From assembly GCF_001403735.1 (NCBI RefSeq), contig NZ_CXPG01000020.1, positions 372,001-436,000 on the forward strand: a DNA stretch of 64,000 nt, written 5' to 3'. Position 1 is the first letter of the stretch, and every line of letters starts with the position of its first letter. A program made the position numbers and the translations under genes. Shown here in pieces: positions 8,568-16,461 of this stretch. The notes under the pieces were generated by a model, which saw nothing but the letters and a program-made list of their open reading frames with translations, had not been told where the DNA came from and made no database searches. The stretch is from Jannaschia rubra (GTDB taxonomy: Bacteria > Pseudomonadota > Alphaproteobacteria > Rhodobacterales > Rhodobacteraceae).

Positions 8568-9346
8568 AAGTCCTGATTCTGAACGATCCCGAAGCCGCGA
8601 TCGAGCGCGCGGGCGACATCGTCTCCGGAGCCGTGCGCGCACGGCCCCGGACCGTGCTCGGCCTCGCCACGGGTGGAACGATGCTGCCCCTCTACGACGA
8701 TCTCGTCGCACGGCACGACGCGGGCTTGCTGTCCTTCGCGGGGGCGACCACGTTCAACCTCGACGAATATGTCGGTCTCGCGCCTGATCATCCCTGCTCC
8801 TATCACCGCTACATGCGCCAGGCGTTCTTCGACCGGGTCGATCTGGATCGCGCCCGAACCCACCTTCCGCGCGGCGACGTCGCGGATCCGCAGGGCGAAG
8901 CCGAGGATTACGAGCGGCGGATCACGGAGGCGGGGGGGATCGACCTGCAAATTCTTGGGATAGGCCGGAACGGGCATATCGGCTTCAACGAACCTACTGC
9001 CAGCCTCGGCTCGCGGACCCGGATCAAGACGCTGACCGACGACACGCGGCGCGCGAACCAGCGATACTTCTCGTCCTTCGAGGAGACGCCGCGCTACGCC
9101 ATCACGATCGGCGTGGCGACGATCCTCGACGCGCGGGCGACGCTCCTTCTGGCGACGGGGGAGGCCAAGGCGGAGGCGGTCGCGCGCATGGTGGAGGGGC
9201 CGCTGAGCGCGGCCTGTCCCGCGTCGGCGCTGCAACTCCATCCCAACGCCACGATCGTCCTCGACGCCGGGGCCGCGTCATCGCTCACCCTGCGATCCTA
9301 TTACGAGACCGTCCATCCGGGAGGGCAAGACAGTGCCTTCGACTGA
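8564..9346 (+). CDS. nagB: Glucosamine-6-phosphate deaminase
   Basis: 260 aa from a GTG at 8564 that overlaps the nanK stop, with AGGAG a few bases upstream. It converts GlcN-6-P to Fru-6-P and ammonia, the exit point of the pathway into glycolysis. Signature sequence: LATGGTMLPLYD near the N-terminus, the catalytic-base block FNLDEYVGL, and GIGRNGHIGFNEP containing the ring-opening His, then SRTRIKTLT. Length is close to E. coli NagB (266). Its 3' end overlaps nagA by 14 nt. Confidence 0.92.
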   Translation: MKVLILNDPEAAIERAGDIVSGAVRARPRTVLGLATGGTMLPLYDDLVARHDAGLLSFAGATTFNLDEYVGLAPDHPCSYHRYMRQAFFDRVDLDRARTHLPRGDVADPQGEAEDYERRITEAGGIDLQILGIGRNGHIGFNEPTASLGSRTRIKTLTDDTRRANQRYFSSFEETPRYAITIGVATILDARATLLLATGEAKAEAVARMVEGPLSAACPASALQLHPNATIVLDAGAASSLTLRSYYETVHPGGQDSAFD

Positions 9347-10520
9347 CGCCGCGACGAGATCGTACCGGATCCTCGCCCGCAGGTGCTACGACGGGATCGG
9401 CGACGCGCTGCGGTCCGACACCGTGATCGAAGTCGAGACGGGGCGCATCGTCGAAATCCGTCCGGCCACCGGGCAGGACGCCGGCGATCGCGACCTCGTC
9501 GCGCACGATCTGGTCGCACCGGGCTTCATCGATCTGCAAATCAACGGTGCGGCGGACACCCAGTTCAACTTCGACCCCACGCCGGACGCCCTCGCGCGGA
9601 TCGCGCGGGGCGCGCGTATGGGCGGCACGGCCGGCATTCTCCCCACATTCATCACCGCGCCCGGCCGGGACTATGTCCGCGCGATCGGCGCGGTCCGGAC
9701 AGCGATCGCCGAGGGCGTTCCGGGGATTCTCGGCGTCCATCTCGAAGGTCCGTTCCTGTCGCCCGACCGGCCCGGTATCCACGATCCGGACGCGATCAGG
9801 GCGCTGGAACCGGCTGATCTCGACCATCTGATCGCCGCGAAGGCGGGGACGATCCTGTTGACGGTCGCGCCCGAGGAGTTGCCCGATGGCATGATGGCGC
9901 GGCTCGCGGCGGCCGGCCTTCGCGTCTTCGCCGGGCACACGGCCGCCAGCGCGGATCAGATCGCGCGTGCGGAGGCGGAGGGGCTCGTCGGCGTCACGCA
10001 TCTCTTCAACGCGATGACCCAGATGACAGGGCGCGAGCCGGGCGTCGTCGGCGCGGCCTTCGCCTCTCGCGGGCTCTTCGTCGGATTGATCGCGGACGGG
10101 CATCACGTCGATTGGCGCAACGTCGCGACGGCCATACGCCTGATGCCGGACCGCGCCTGCCTTGTGACGGATGCGATGCTCACGCTTGCCGGCACCGCCA
10201 CGTCCTTCGACCTCCACGGCCGCCGGATCGAACTCGGCGACGGACGGCTGACGGATGCAACCGGCCGGCTCGCCGGGGCGCACATCAGCTTGATCGAGAG
10301 CCTTCGGAATGTGCTGGAGCATGTCGGGATTGGCTTGCCCGCGGCCCTCCGGCTGCTGACGCGAAACCCCGGGCGGGCGCTTGGGCTCGAAGATGGCACA
10401 GGGACGATCGCTCCAGGCGGGCCTGCCACCCTGACCTGTCTGACGAATGGGATGGAAGTCGCCGAAGTCGTCATCGACGGCACACGGTTCGGGGCGCGCG
10501 ATGGATCACCCCTCCGGTAG
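9333..10520 (+). CDS. nagA: N-acetylglucosamine-6-phosphate deacetylase
   Basis: 395 aa from GTG 9333, 7 nt after GGGAGGG and inside the end of nagB. An amidohydrolase-superfamily enzyme removing the acetyl group from GlcNAc-6-P. Seen motifs are PGFIDLQINGA, the metal-ligand Glu in GVHLEGPFLS, His ligands in AGHTAAS and THLFNAM, the catalytic Asp in LVTDAM, and the closing LTRNPGRALGL. It is the last gene of the sialic-acid operon; a roughly 1.7-kb gene-poor stretch follows. Confidence 0.92.
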   Translation: MPSTDAATRSYRILARRCYDGIGDALRSDTVIEVETGRIVEIRPATGQDAGDRDLVAHDLVAPGFIDLQINGAADTQFNFDPTPDALARIARGARMGGTAGILPTFITAPGRDYVRAIGAVRTAIAEGVPGILGVHLEGPFLSPDRPGIHDPDAIRALEPADLDHLIAAKAGTILLTVAPEELPDGMMARLAAAGLRVFAGHTAASADQIARAEAEGLVGVTHLFNAMTQMTGREPGVVGAAFASRGLFVGLIADGHHVDWRNVATAIRLMPDRACLVTDAMLTLAGTATSFDLHGRRIELGDGRLTDATGRLAGAHISLIESLRNVLEHVGIGLPAALRLLTRNPGRALGLEDGTGTIAPGGPATLTCLTNGMEVAEVVIDGTRFGARDGSPLR

Positions 10521-12177
10521 CAAATCCTGAGGCTTCCTGCGCGAGAGGGGCGCCCGCCCGCGGAAGCGGGACGAGGAAGATGCCCGGTCTGATCGAAGGC
10601 AGGTTCCGAGTGGCCCGGACCCGCGGGACGTCCCTGACCACAGAACCCTCAATTCCGATCAAACAAGTCCCATAGCCGATCGATAACGGTCATGGTCGAT
10701 CGGCGTTATGGCCGTGCCCCATCATGCGATACGTCGATGAAGTCACCCGGTCCGGGATGGGCCGGGGCGTTTGTGACCTCATGGCCCGCTCCGCATGCGG
10801 AACAACCCCTGATCCGGTTTCGTACGATCTTGCAGGGACGTCCTCGCTCTCGATCCGTGCAAGGCTCTGCGCCATGCCGATCCGTACCTTGCAGCGATAC
10901 GTCGAGCCGGTCGACTGGCCGCAATTGTCGCAAGTGATCCCCTTCGGCCGGGCCAACGGGTGGTGCGGACGGCCAGATGGAGCATATGTCCGACGTCGGA
11001 GCCGCCATGCTGTCGCCGGGCGGCGTGGCTTCCGATGGGTCGCGGTCGCTGGCGCCGCGCCGCAGGCCCTTTCCCGACCGCCTCCTGCCCCCGCCCGGGA
11101 TCGTGCCGGGGCTTCCCTCGACGCGCGCAACGTGGCCACGCAGGAGAGCATCCTGTTCGTGATCGACGACTACGGGAATTTGCGGCGTGCGCGGCGGGTC
11201 GCGACGGCGACGGCGTTGGAACATGCGGCCGAGCGCGCGGACGCAGCCGTCAATACGCTGCACACGGTCGAGCCAGCCGCGGCGGTATCCGCTCTGACGG
11301 GACGGTCCCGGTCCGAATGTCCGGCGGTCGGCAAGGTCGGAGTGCCTGGAACTCCTCGCTCTGGAAGGCGAAGGCTTCGAACAATTCCTCGACATCCCGC
11401 AATAGCTCAGCGTCCGAATGTAATGACGTCAGGCCAAACCGCACCACCGCGCGTGACCCACCTGTCATCGCGATCGTTCCTTGCCAGGGTCTCCTCACCG
11501 CCGCCACGCATACCGTGTCTCCCTTCAGCCAGACGTTCTCAGGTCTGGAGAAGGCCAACCAGGCTACCCACAAGGTTCGGTGCGCCCTTTTCGGCGGCTG
11601 TCGGTCATCGCGCGTCGTGTTCCACCCTGATTCCGCACGGGCTTTCGCGGATGCCCGCGTTCCATGTCCTCGCTGGTACAGGCTTGCCCGCGCTTCGCTG
11701 GATCCATGCGCGCATCACGGGTTGCAGGATGAAGCTCCCGGTTGTCCGCTTGTAGATGACATCAGCGCAAATCTTCCAGCGTGGCGGACGACTCGTGACG
11801 TCCGTCATCGAGTGCATCGAGCGCCTCACCCGGACAATGAGGATGCTCGTCCTCCGGACCCCTCCCGAAGCTGCTCATGGCTTGCGTCCTGGCCCTGTCC
11901 GCCTGCACGTCCGGCGCGAACGACACTGTACGCCAAGGGCTTCATCGGCGGCAGGCCCACGGGTCCGGCACGGGTCGAAGGCGCCGTCGGCACCCTCCAT
12001 GCCGAAGTCCCGGTCGCGGTTTCCGTCTTGCGGCGCGGCGGGGCCGTCATCCGGTCCGGGACCGCGACGCTCAGGCGGCGCAACGACGTTCCTGGATGCT
12101 CCCGCGCCGGACGCCGCTGGCGCCTGTCGGCGATGTCGCCGTCCCTTCTGGACGGATCGCCCCCGGCGCGCTAGGAT
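10521..12177. other. About 1.65 kb without a convincing gene; possible decayed coding remnants
   Basis: Several frames are open here but none shows a recognisable domain, a good ribosome site with coding-like codon use, or family resemblance along its length. Two fragments look gene-like. On the minus strand around 11360-11475 a short peptide (MTGGSRAVVRFGLTSLHSD) faintly resembles a C-terminal aminotransferase-like segment. On the plus strand at 11874-11950 LLMACVLALSACTSG looks like a lipoprotein signal, whose frame then degenerates into Arg/His-rich sequence. A GCTTCC/GGAAGC inverted repeat at 10532-10567 could end nagA transcription but has no T-run. I read the stretch as decayed DNA between two operons. 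Confidence 0.5.
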
Positions 12178-12193
12178 TTGAACAAGCGTTCAA
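12178..12193. promoter_or_regulatory. Inverted repeat TTGAAC-N4-GTTCAA upstream of ivd, putative operator
   Basis: A perfect 6-bp-arm inverted repeat (TTGAACAAGCGTTCAA), 24 bp before the ivd start and just before its GGGAGG ribosome site. The position fits an operator overlapping the promoter or transcription start of the leucine-degradation cluster. TetR-family regulators of acyl-CoA and branched-chain catabolism use palindromes of this size. No regulator gene lies in this cluster, so the binding protein is unknown. Confidence 0.5.
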
Positions 12194-12217
12194 TTCCCGA
12201 CGGGAGGGATTCGGAGA

Positions 12218-13381
12218 ATGTTCACCGCGACGATGCAGTTCGACCTGGGCGAGGATGTGGGCGCCCTGCGCGAGATGGTCCACCGCTGGGCGCAGGAGCG
12301 TGTGGCCCCGATGGCCGCGCAGATCGACGCCGACAACGCCTTCCCGCCCGAGCTCTGGACCGAAATGGGCGACCTCGGCCTTCTCGGCATCACCGTCCCG
12401 GAGGAGGACGGCGGCGCCGGCATGGGTTACCTCGCCCATGTCATCGCGGTCGAGGAGATCGCCCGCGCCTCGGCTTCCGTCTCGCTCAGCTACGGCGCCC
12501 ATTCCAACCTCTGCGTCAACCAGATCGCGCTGAACGGCACGGCCGGGCAGAAGGCGAAATACCTGCCGGGGCTGATCTCGGGCCGGAACGTCGGCGCGCT
12601 CGCCATGTCCGAGGCCGGGTCCGGCTCCGACGTCGTGTCGATGCGCCTGCGCGCCGAGAAGCGCAACGACCGCTTCATCCTGAACGGCACGAAATACTGG
12701 ATCACGAACGGCCCCGACGCCGACACGCTGGTGGTCTATGCCAAGACCGATCCCGACGCCGGATCGCGCGGCATCACCGCCTTCCTGATCGAGAAGTCGA
12801 TGGCCGGATTCTCCACCAGCCCGCATTTCGACAAGATGGGGATGCGCGGGTCCAACACGGCGGAGCTCGTGTTCGAGGATGTCGAGGTGCCCTTCGACAA
12901 CATCCTGGGGCAGGAGGGCGGCGGCGTCCGGGTGCTGATGTCGGGGCTCGACTACGAACGCGTGGTGCTTTCGGGCATCGGCACGGGCATCATGGCGGCC
13001 TGTCTCGACGCGATCATGCCCTACCTCGCGGAGCGCAGGCAGTTCGGCCAGCCCATCGGGAACTTCCAGCTCATGCAGGGCAAGATCGCGGACATGTACA
13101 CCGCGATGAACTCCGCCCGCGCCTATGTGTACGAAGTCGCCCGCGCCTGCGACCGGGGGCAGGTCACGCGGCAGGACGCGGCGGCCTGCGTCCTCTATGC
13201 CTCCGAACAGGCGATGGTGCAGGCCCACCAGGCGGTGCAGGCCATGGGCGGCGCGGGTTTCATGGCTGACAGCCCCGCGGCCCGCCTGTTCCGCGACGCC
13301 AAGCTGATGGAGATCGGCGCCGGCACCTCCGAGATCCGCCGCATGCTCATCGGGCGGGAACTGATGGGGGCGATGGGGTGA
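12218..13381 (+). CDS. ivd: Isovaleryl-CoA dehydrogenase
   Basis: 387 aa acyl-CoA dehydrogenase. It oxidises isovaleryl-CoA to 3-methylcrotonyl-CoA with FAD, passing electrons to ETF. The catalytic base Glu247 lies in [11 protein letters not shown], the internal position used by isovaleryl-CoA dehydrogenases rather than the C-terminal position of most acyl-CoA dehydrogenases. Other family blocks are [28 protein letters not shown] and MQAMGGAGF-like sequence near the C-terminus. It is the first gene of the liu-type cluster, with methylcrotonyl-CoA carboxylase subunits downstream, which fixes the substrate with good confidence. Confidence 0.92.
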   Translation: MFTATMQFDLGEDVGALREMVHRWAQERVAPMAAQIDADNAFPPELWTEMGDLGLLGITVPEEDGGAGMGYLAHVIAVEEIARASASVSLSYGAHSNLCVNQIALNGTAGQKAKYLPGLISGRNVGALAMSEAGSGSDVVSMRLRAEKRNDRFILNGTKYWITNGPDADTLVVYAKTDPDAGSRGITAFLIEKSMAGFSTSPHFDKMGMRGSNTAELVFEDVEVPFDNILGQEGGGVRVLMSGLDYERVVLSGIGTGIMAACLDAIMPYLAERRQFGQPIGNFQLMQGKIADMYTAMNSARAYVYEVARACDRGQVTRQDAAACVLYASEQAMVQAHQAVQAMGGAGFMADSPAARLFRDAKLMEIGAGTSEIRRMLIGRELMGAMG

Positions 13382-13418
13382 TGGCGGCGCCCACCGACCC
13401 CACGGGAGCGCGCGCCTG

Positions 13419-13832
13419 ATGGAGCGGACCGCGAACCCCACCTTCCTCGGCTACGTCCGCGAGGGATCGGTCCTGCACGAAGAACTGGGCTGGCTGGTGC
13501 ATGGGCTCGAATACCTCGTCGTCGCCATAGACATCGTGGGCTGCCTGATCCTGCTGCTGGGCGCCGCGCGGTTCGTGATCGGGTTCCTGCGGGCCGAGGT
13601 CGCGCGCGAGGCGAAGGCACGGGTGCGGGGGGTGAACGCCGAACGGGTGGAACTCGGCCGCTATATCCTTGCGGGGCTCGAACTGCTGATCGTGTCGGAC
13701 ATCGTGCACACGGCGCTCAGCCTCGCCATGGCGGACCTCGTGTTCCTGGGTCTTCTGGTCATCATCCGCTCGCTCATCTCCTTCTTCCTCGACCGGGAGC
13801 TTGAGCAGGTGAAGAAGGAGTTGATGGAATGA
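13419..13832 (+). CDS. DUF1622-like small membrane protein
   Basis: 137 aa with three hydrophobic segments: about 27-50, 80-95 and 103-121. The pattern ERVELGRYILAGLELLIVSD, then HTALSLAM and LVIIRSLISFFLDREL, is that of DUF1622 membrane proteins, whose function is not known to me. It lies between ivd and mccB, overlapping the next small gene by 4 nt, so it is probably transcribed with the leucine genes. No catalytic motif is visible. Confidence 0.75.
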   Translation: MERTANPTFLGYVREGSVLHEELGWLVHGLEYLVVAIDIVGCLILLLGAARFVIGFLRAEVAREAKARVRGVNAERVELGRYILAGLELLIVSDIVHTALSLAMADLVFLGLLVIIRSLISFFLDRELEQVKKELME

Positions 13833-14341
13833 GATGGCCGCGTTTCACCCTCCTGATGGCGGCGTTCGCCGCGACCCCGGCCATGGCGCAGCAGCCGGTG
13901 TTCGACGCCGCATCGGTGCGGGCCTGCTTCGAGGGCGCGGCCGATCCCGCCGCGCCCTGCATCGGAGAGGCCGCCACCGCCTGCATGGAAGCGAGCGACA
14001 ACGGCTATACCACCATGGGAATGGCCGAATGCACCAACCTCGAGACGGCGGAATGGGACCGGCTGCTCAACATCGAATACCGCCGGCTGCGCGACCAGTG
14101 GGAGGCCCTCGACGTGGAGGCCGCGGGAACGAGTATCGGCGCGGGCATCGACCGGAGCGATGCGTTGCGCGACGCGCAGCGGGCCTGGATCGCCTTTCGC
14201 GATGCCGATTGCGCCGCGCGATACGCGCAGTATCAGGACGGGACGATCCGCACCACGATCGCCACCGGATGCCATCTGTCGCACACCGCGCGGCGCACGC
14301 TCGAACTCGCGGCCATGGGGCGCGGCCTGGACGGCGAATGA
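13829..14341 (+). CDS. Secreted LprI/DUF1311-family protein
   Basis: 170 aa with a clear signal peptide (MRWPRFTLLMAAFAATPAMAQ). The mature part has several cysteines likely to pair in the periplasm (RACFEG, APCIGEAATACME, AECTN, DADCAARYA, TGCHLS) and the block LRDAQRAWIAFRDADC, which is the hallmark of DUF1311 (lysozyme-inhibitor LprI-like). The start at 13829 overlaps the stop of the DUF1622 gene, with GAAGGAG upstream. Its function here is unclear; the link to leucine degradation is positional only. Confidence 0.75.
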   Translation: MRWPRFTLLMAAFAATPAMAQQPVFDAASVRACFEGAADPAAPCIGEAATACMEASDNGYTTMGMAECTNLETAEWDRLLNIEYRRLRDQWEALDVEAAGTSIGAGIDRSDALRDAQRAWIAFRDADCAARYAQYQDGTIRTTIATGCHLSHTARRTLELAAMGRGLDGE

Positions 14342-14378
14342 TGACTGCCGCCCGCGCGCGCCCTGAAAAGGACCGGAC

Positions 14379-15977
14379 ATGAAACTCACCTCATCCCTCA
14401 TTGCCGGCTCCGAGCAGGCCCGCGCCAACCGCGCCGCGCATGAGGCCGCGCTGGCCGAGGTGCGGGACGCCGCCGAGCGGGCCGCGGCGGGCGGCGGCGA
14501 CCGCGCCCGCGACCGGCACCTGTCGCGCGGCAAGATGCTGCCCCGCGACCGGGTGGCGGGCCTGCTCGACCCCGGCTCCCCGTTCCTCGAGATCGGCGCC
14601 TTCGCGGGCCACGGGATGTACGACGACGCCTCGCCCGGCGGCGGCGCCATCGCGGGCGTGGGCCGGGTCCACGGGCGCGACGTGATGGTGGTCTGCAACG
14701 ACGCCACGGTGAAGGGCGGCACCTACTATCCCGTCACGGTGAAGAAGCACCTCCGCGCGCAGGAGATCGCGGAGGAATGTCGCCTGCCTTGCGTCTATCT
14801 GGTCGACTCGGGCGGGGCGAACCTGCCCAACCAGGACGAGGTCTTCCCCGACCGCGACCATTTCGGCCGCATCTTCTACAACCAGGCGCGCATGTCCGCC
14901 AAGGGCATCGCGCAGATCGCCGTCGTCATGGGCTCCTGCACGGCGGGCGGGGCTTATGTTCCGGCCATGTCCGACGTGTCGATCATCGTGCGCGAGCAGG
15001 GCACGATCTTCCTCGCCGGCCCGCCGCTGGTGAAGGCCGCCACGGGCGAGGTGGTCACGGCCGAAGATCTGGGCGGCGGCGACGTGCACACCCGCCTCTC
15101 GGGTGTCGCGGACTATCTGGCCGAGGACGACGCCCATGCGCTGGCCCTGGCGCGGCAGGCTTTACTTTCTGTTAACACGTTGACGGCATTCAACTTTCCG
15201 GCCGGTGAGCCCCCGGCCTATGACCCCGAGGAGCTGTTCGACGTGGTGCCCGGCGACCTGCGCACCCCCTACGACATCCGCGAGGTCATCATGCGGCTGG
15301 TCGACGGCAGCCGCTTCGACGAGTTCAAGGCCCGCTTCGGCGACACGCTGGTCACGGGCTTCGCCGAGGTCGAGGGCATGACCGTCGGCCTCGTCGCCAA
15401 CAACGGCGTGCTGTTTTCGGAGGCCGCGCAGAAGGGCGCGCATTTCATCGAGCTCTGTTCGCAGCGGAACATCCCGCTGGTGTTCCTGCAGAACATCACC
15501 GGCTTCATGGTCGGCCGCAAATACGAGAACGAGGGGATCGCCCGCCACGGTGCCAAGATGGTCACGGCCGTGGCCACCACCGCCGTGCCCAAGATCACCA
15601 TGCTGGTCGGCGGCAGCTTCGGGGCGGGGAACTACGGCATGGCGGGCCGCGCCTATCAGCCGCGGTTCCTCTGGACATGGCCCAATTCGCGCATCTCGGT
15701 CATGGGCGGCGCGCAGGCGGCGGGGGTGCTGGCCACCGTGAAACGCGACGCGATGGAGCGGGCGGGCGAGGAGTGGTCCGCCGAGGCGGAAGCCGCCTTC
15801 CGCCGCCCGACGGAGGAGATGTTCGCGCGCCAGTCGCACCCCCTTTACGCCTCCGCCCGGCTCTGGGACGACGGCATCATCGACCCACGCAAGTCGCGGC
15901 AGGTGCTGGCCCTGTCGCTGCGCGCCGCGCTCAATGCGCCTGTCGGGGAGACACGCTTCGGCGTGTTCCGCATGTGA
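14379..15977 (+). CDS. mccB: Methylcrotonyl-CoA carboxylase, carboxyltransferase (beta) subunit
   Basis: 532 aa, the usual length. It transfers CO2 from carboxybiotin on MccA to 3-methylcrotonyl-CoA, giving 3-methylglutaconyl-CoA. Acyl-CoA carboxyltransferase features: the N-domain oxyanion region [13 protein letters not shown] and [17 protein letters not shown], and the C-domain [20 protein letters not shown] and [15 protein letters not shown], then [11 protein letters not shown]. The [11 protein letters not shown] block is characteristic of methylcrotonyl rather than propionyl carboxylases. It lies in the liu cluster; mccA follows after one small gene. Confidence 0.93.
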   Translation: MKLTSSLIAGSEQARANRAAHEAALAEVRDAAERAAAGGGDRARDRHLSRGKMLPRDRVAGLLDPGSPFLEIGAFAGHGMYDDASPGGGAIAGVGRVHGRDVMVVCNDATVKGGTYYPVTVKKHLRAQEIAEECRLPCVYLVDSGGANLPNQDEVFPDRDHFGRIFYNQARMSAKGIAQIAVVMGSCTAGGAYVPAMSDVSIIVREQGTIFLAGPPLVKAATGEVVTAEDLGGGDVHTRLSGVADYLAEDDAHALALARQALLSVNTLTAFNFPAGEPPAYDPEELFDVVPGDLRTPYDIREVIMRLVDGSRFDEFKARFGDTLVTGFAEVEGMTVGLVANNGVLFSEAAQKGAHFIELCSQRNIPLVFLQNITGFMVGRKYENEGIARHGAKMVTAVATTAVPKITMLVGGSFGAGNYGMAGRAYQPRFLWTWPNSRISVMGGAQAAGVLATVKRDAMERAGEEWSAEAEAAFRRPTEEMFARQSHPLYASARLWDDGIIDPRKSRQVLALSLRAALNAPVGETRFGVFRM

Positions 15978-15987
15978 CCGGGGTCGG

Positions 15988-16020
15988 GTGCCTCCGGCGG
16001 GCATATTCGGAAAGCAGGGA
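15988..16020 (+). repeat. Dispersed intergenic repeat, copy A
   Basis: This short intergenic sequence contains CCTCCGGCGGGCATATTCGG followed by AAAGCAGGGA. It shares the pattern CCTCCGGCGGG-(A/C)(G/A)TATT-N-GG-N-CAGG with two other places in this window (23556-23587 and, reversed, 23737-23770). All three are outside genes and just downstream of a stop codon or inside the nuoA-nuoB gap. I recall similar motifs scattered in Rhodobacterales genomes, but the function is unknown to me. Confidence 0.5.
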
Positions 16021-16035
16021 CGGGAGCGTGCCACG

Positions 16036-16461
16036 ATGACGAGCCTGCAGGAGATCGTGGACGCGAACCCCGAAGCCGAGACCTTCCGCTTCGGCGACGA
16101 CGCGGCCCGCTGCGACGCGATCCTGGCACTGGTGCGGTCGGGGCGGAAGACCGCGACCTGCGAGGCGGCGCGCCACTACGGCCCCCGCGGCGATGCCTGG
16201 CCCGAGGTCGGGCGGCGCGACGTGGCGTTGGACTGGGACGGAACGCCCGCCCTGATGGTCGAGACCGTCGCCGTCGAGACGCGCCGCTGGTCTGAGATGG
16301 ACGAGGCCTTCGTGGCCGCACAGGGCGAGTTCCGCGACCTGGCCCACTGGCAAAAGGTCTACCGCCCCTATTTCGCCGCCACGGGGGGCTGGTCGGACGA
16401 CATGAAGATCATGTGCGAGACCTTCCGCATGGTCGAGGATTACGCGGGAAAGGCCCCCTGA
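16036..16461 (+). CDS. ASCH-domain protein
   Basis: 141 aa from ATG 16036, with GGGAG 9 nt upstream; longer in-frame starts would enter the mccB end. The fold is suggested by FRFGDDAARCDAILALVRSGRKTATCEAARHY, the ASCH substrate-loop pattern (GxKTAT), and the closing HWQKVYRPYF with ETFRMVEDY. ASCH and related PUA-like domains bind RNA, and some hydrolyse acetylated cytidine. The gene overlaps the mccA start (TGATG), so it is co-translated with the carboxylase subunit, an odd partner. The exact activity is unknown. Confidence 0.75.
   Translation: MTSLQEIVDANPEAETFRFGDDAARCDAILALVRSGRKTATCEAARHYGPRGDAWPEVGRRDVALDWDGTPALMVETVAVETRRWSEMDEAFVAAQGEFRDLAHWQKVYRPYFAATGGWSDDMKIMCETFRMVEDYAGKAP

Noticed and set aside
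10724-11755. A 343-codon plus-strand frame in the gene-poor stretch after nagA, with a response-regulator-like ILFVIDDYG
   Set aside because: One short resemblance only; the rest has no domain, no ribosome site and non-coding composition.
15161-15190. AT-rich TTACTTTCTGTTAACACGTT inside mccB as a possible insertion or internal promoter
   Set aside because: The reading frame and family sequence continue through it without a break.
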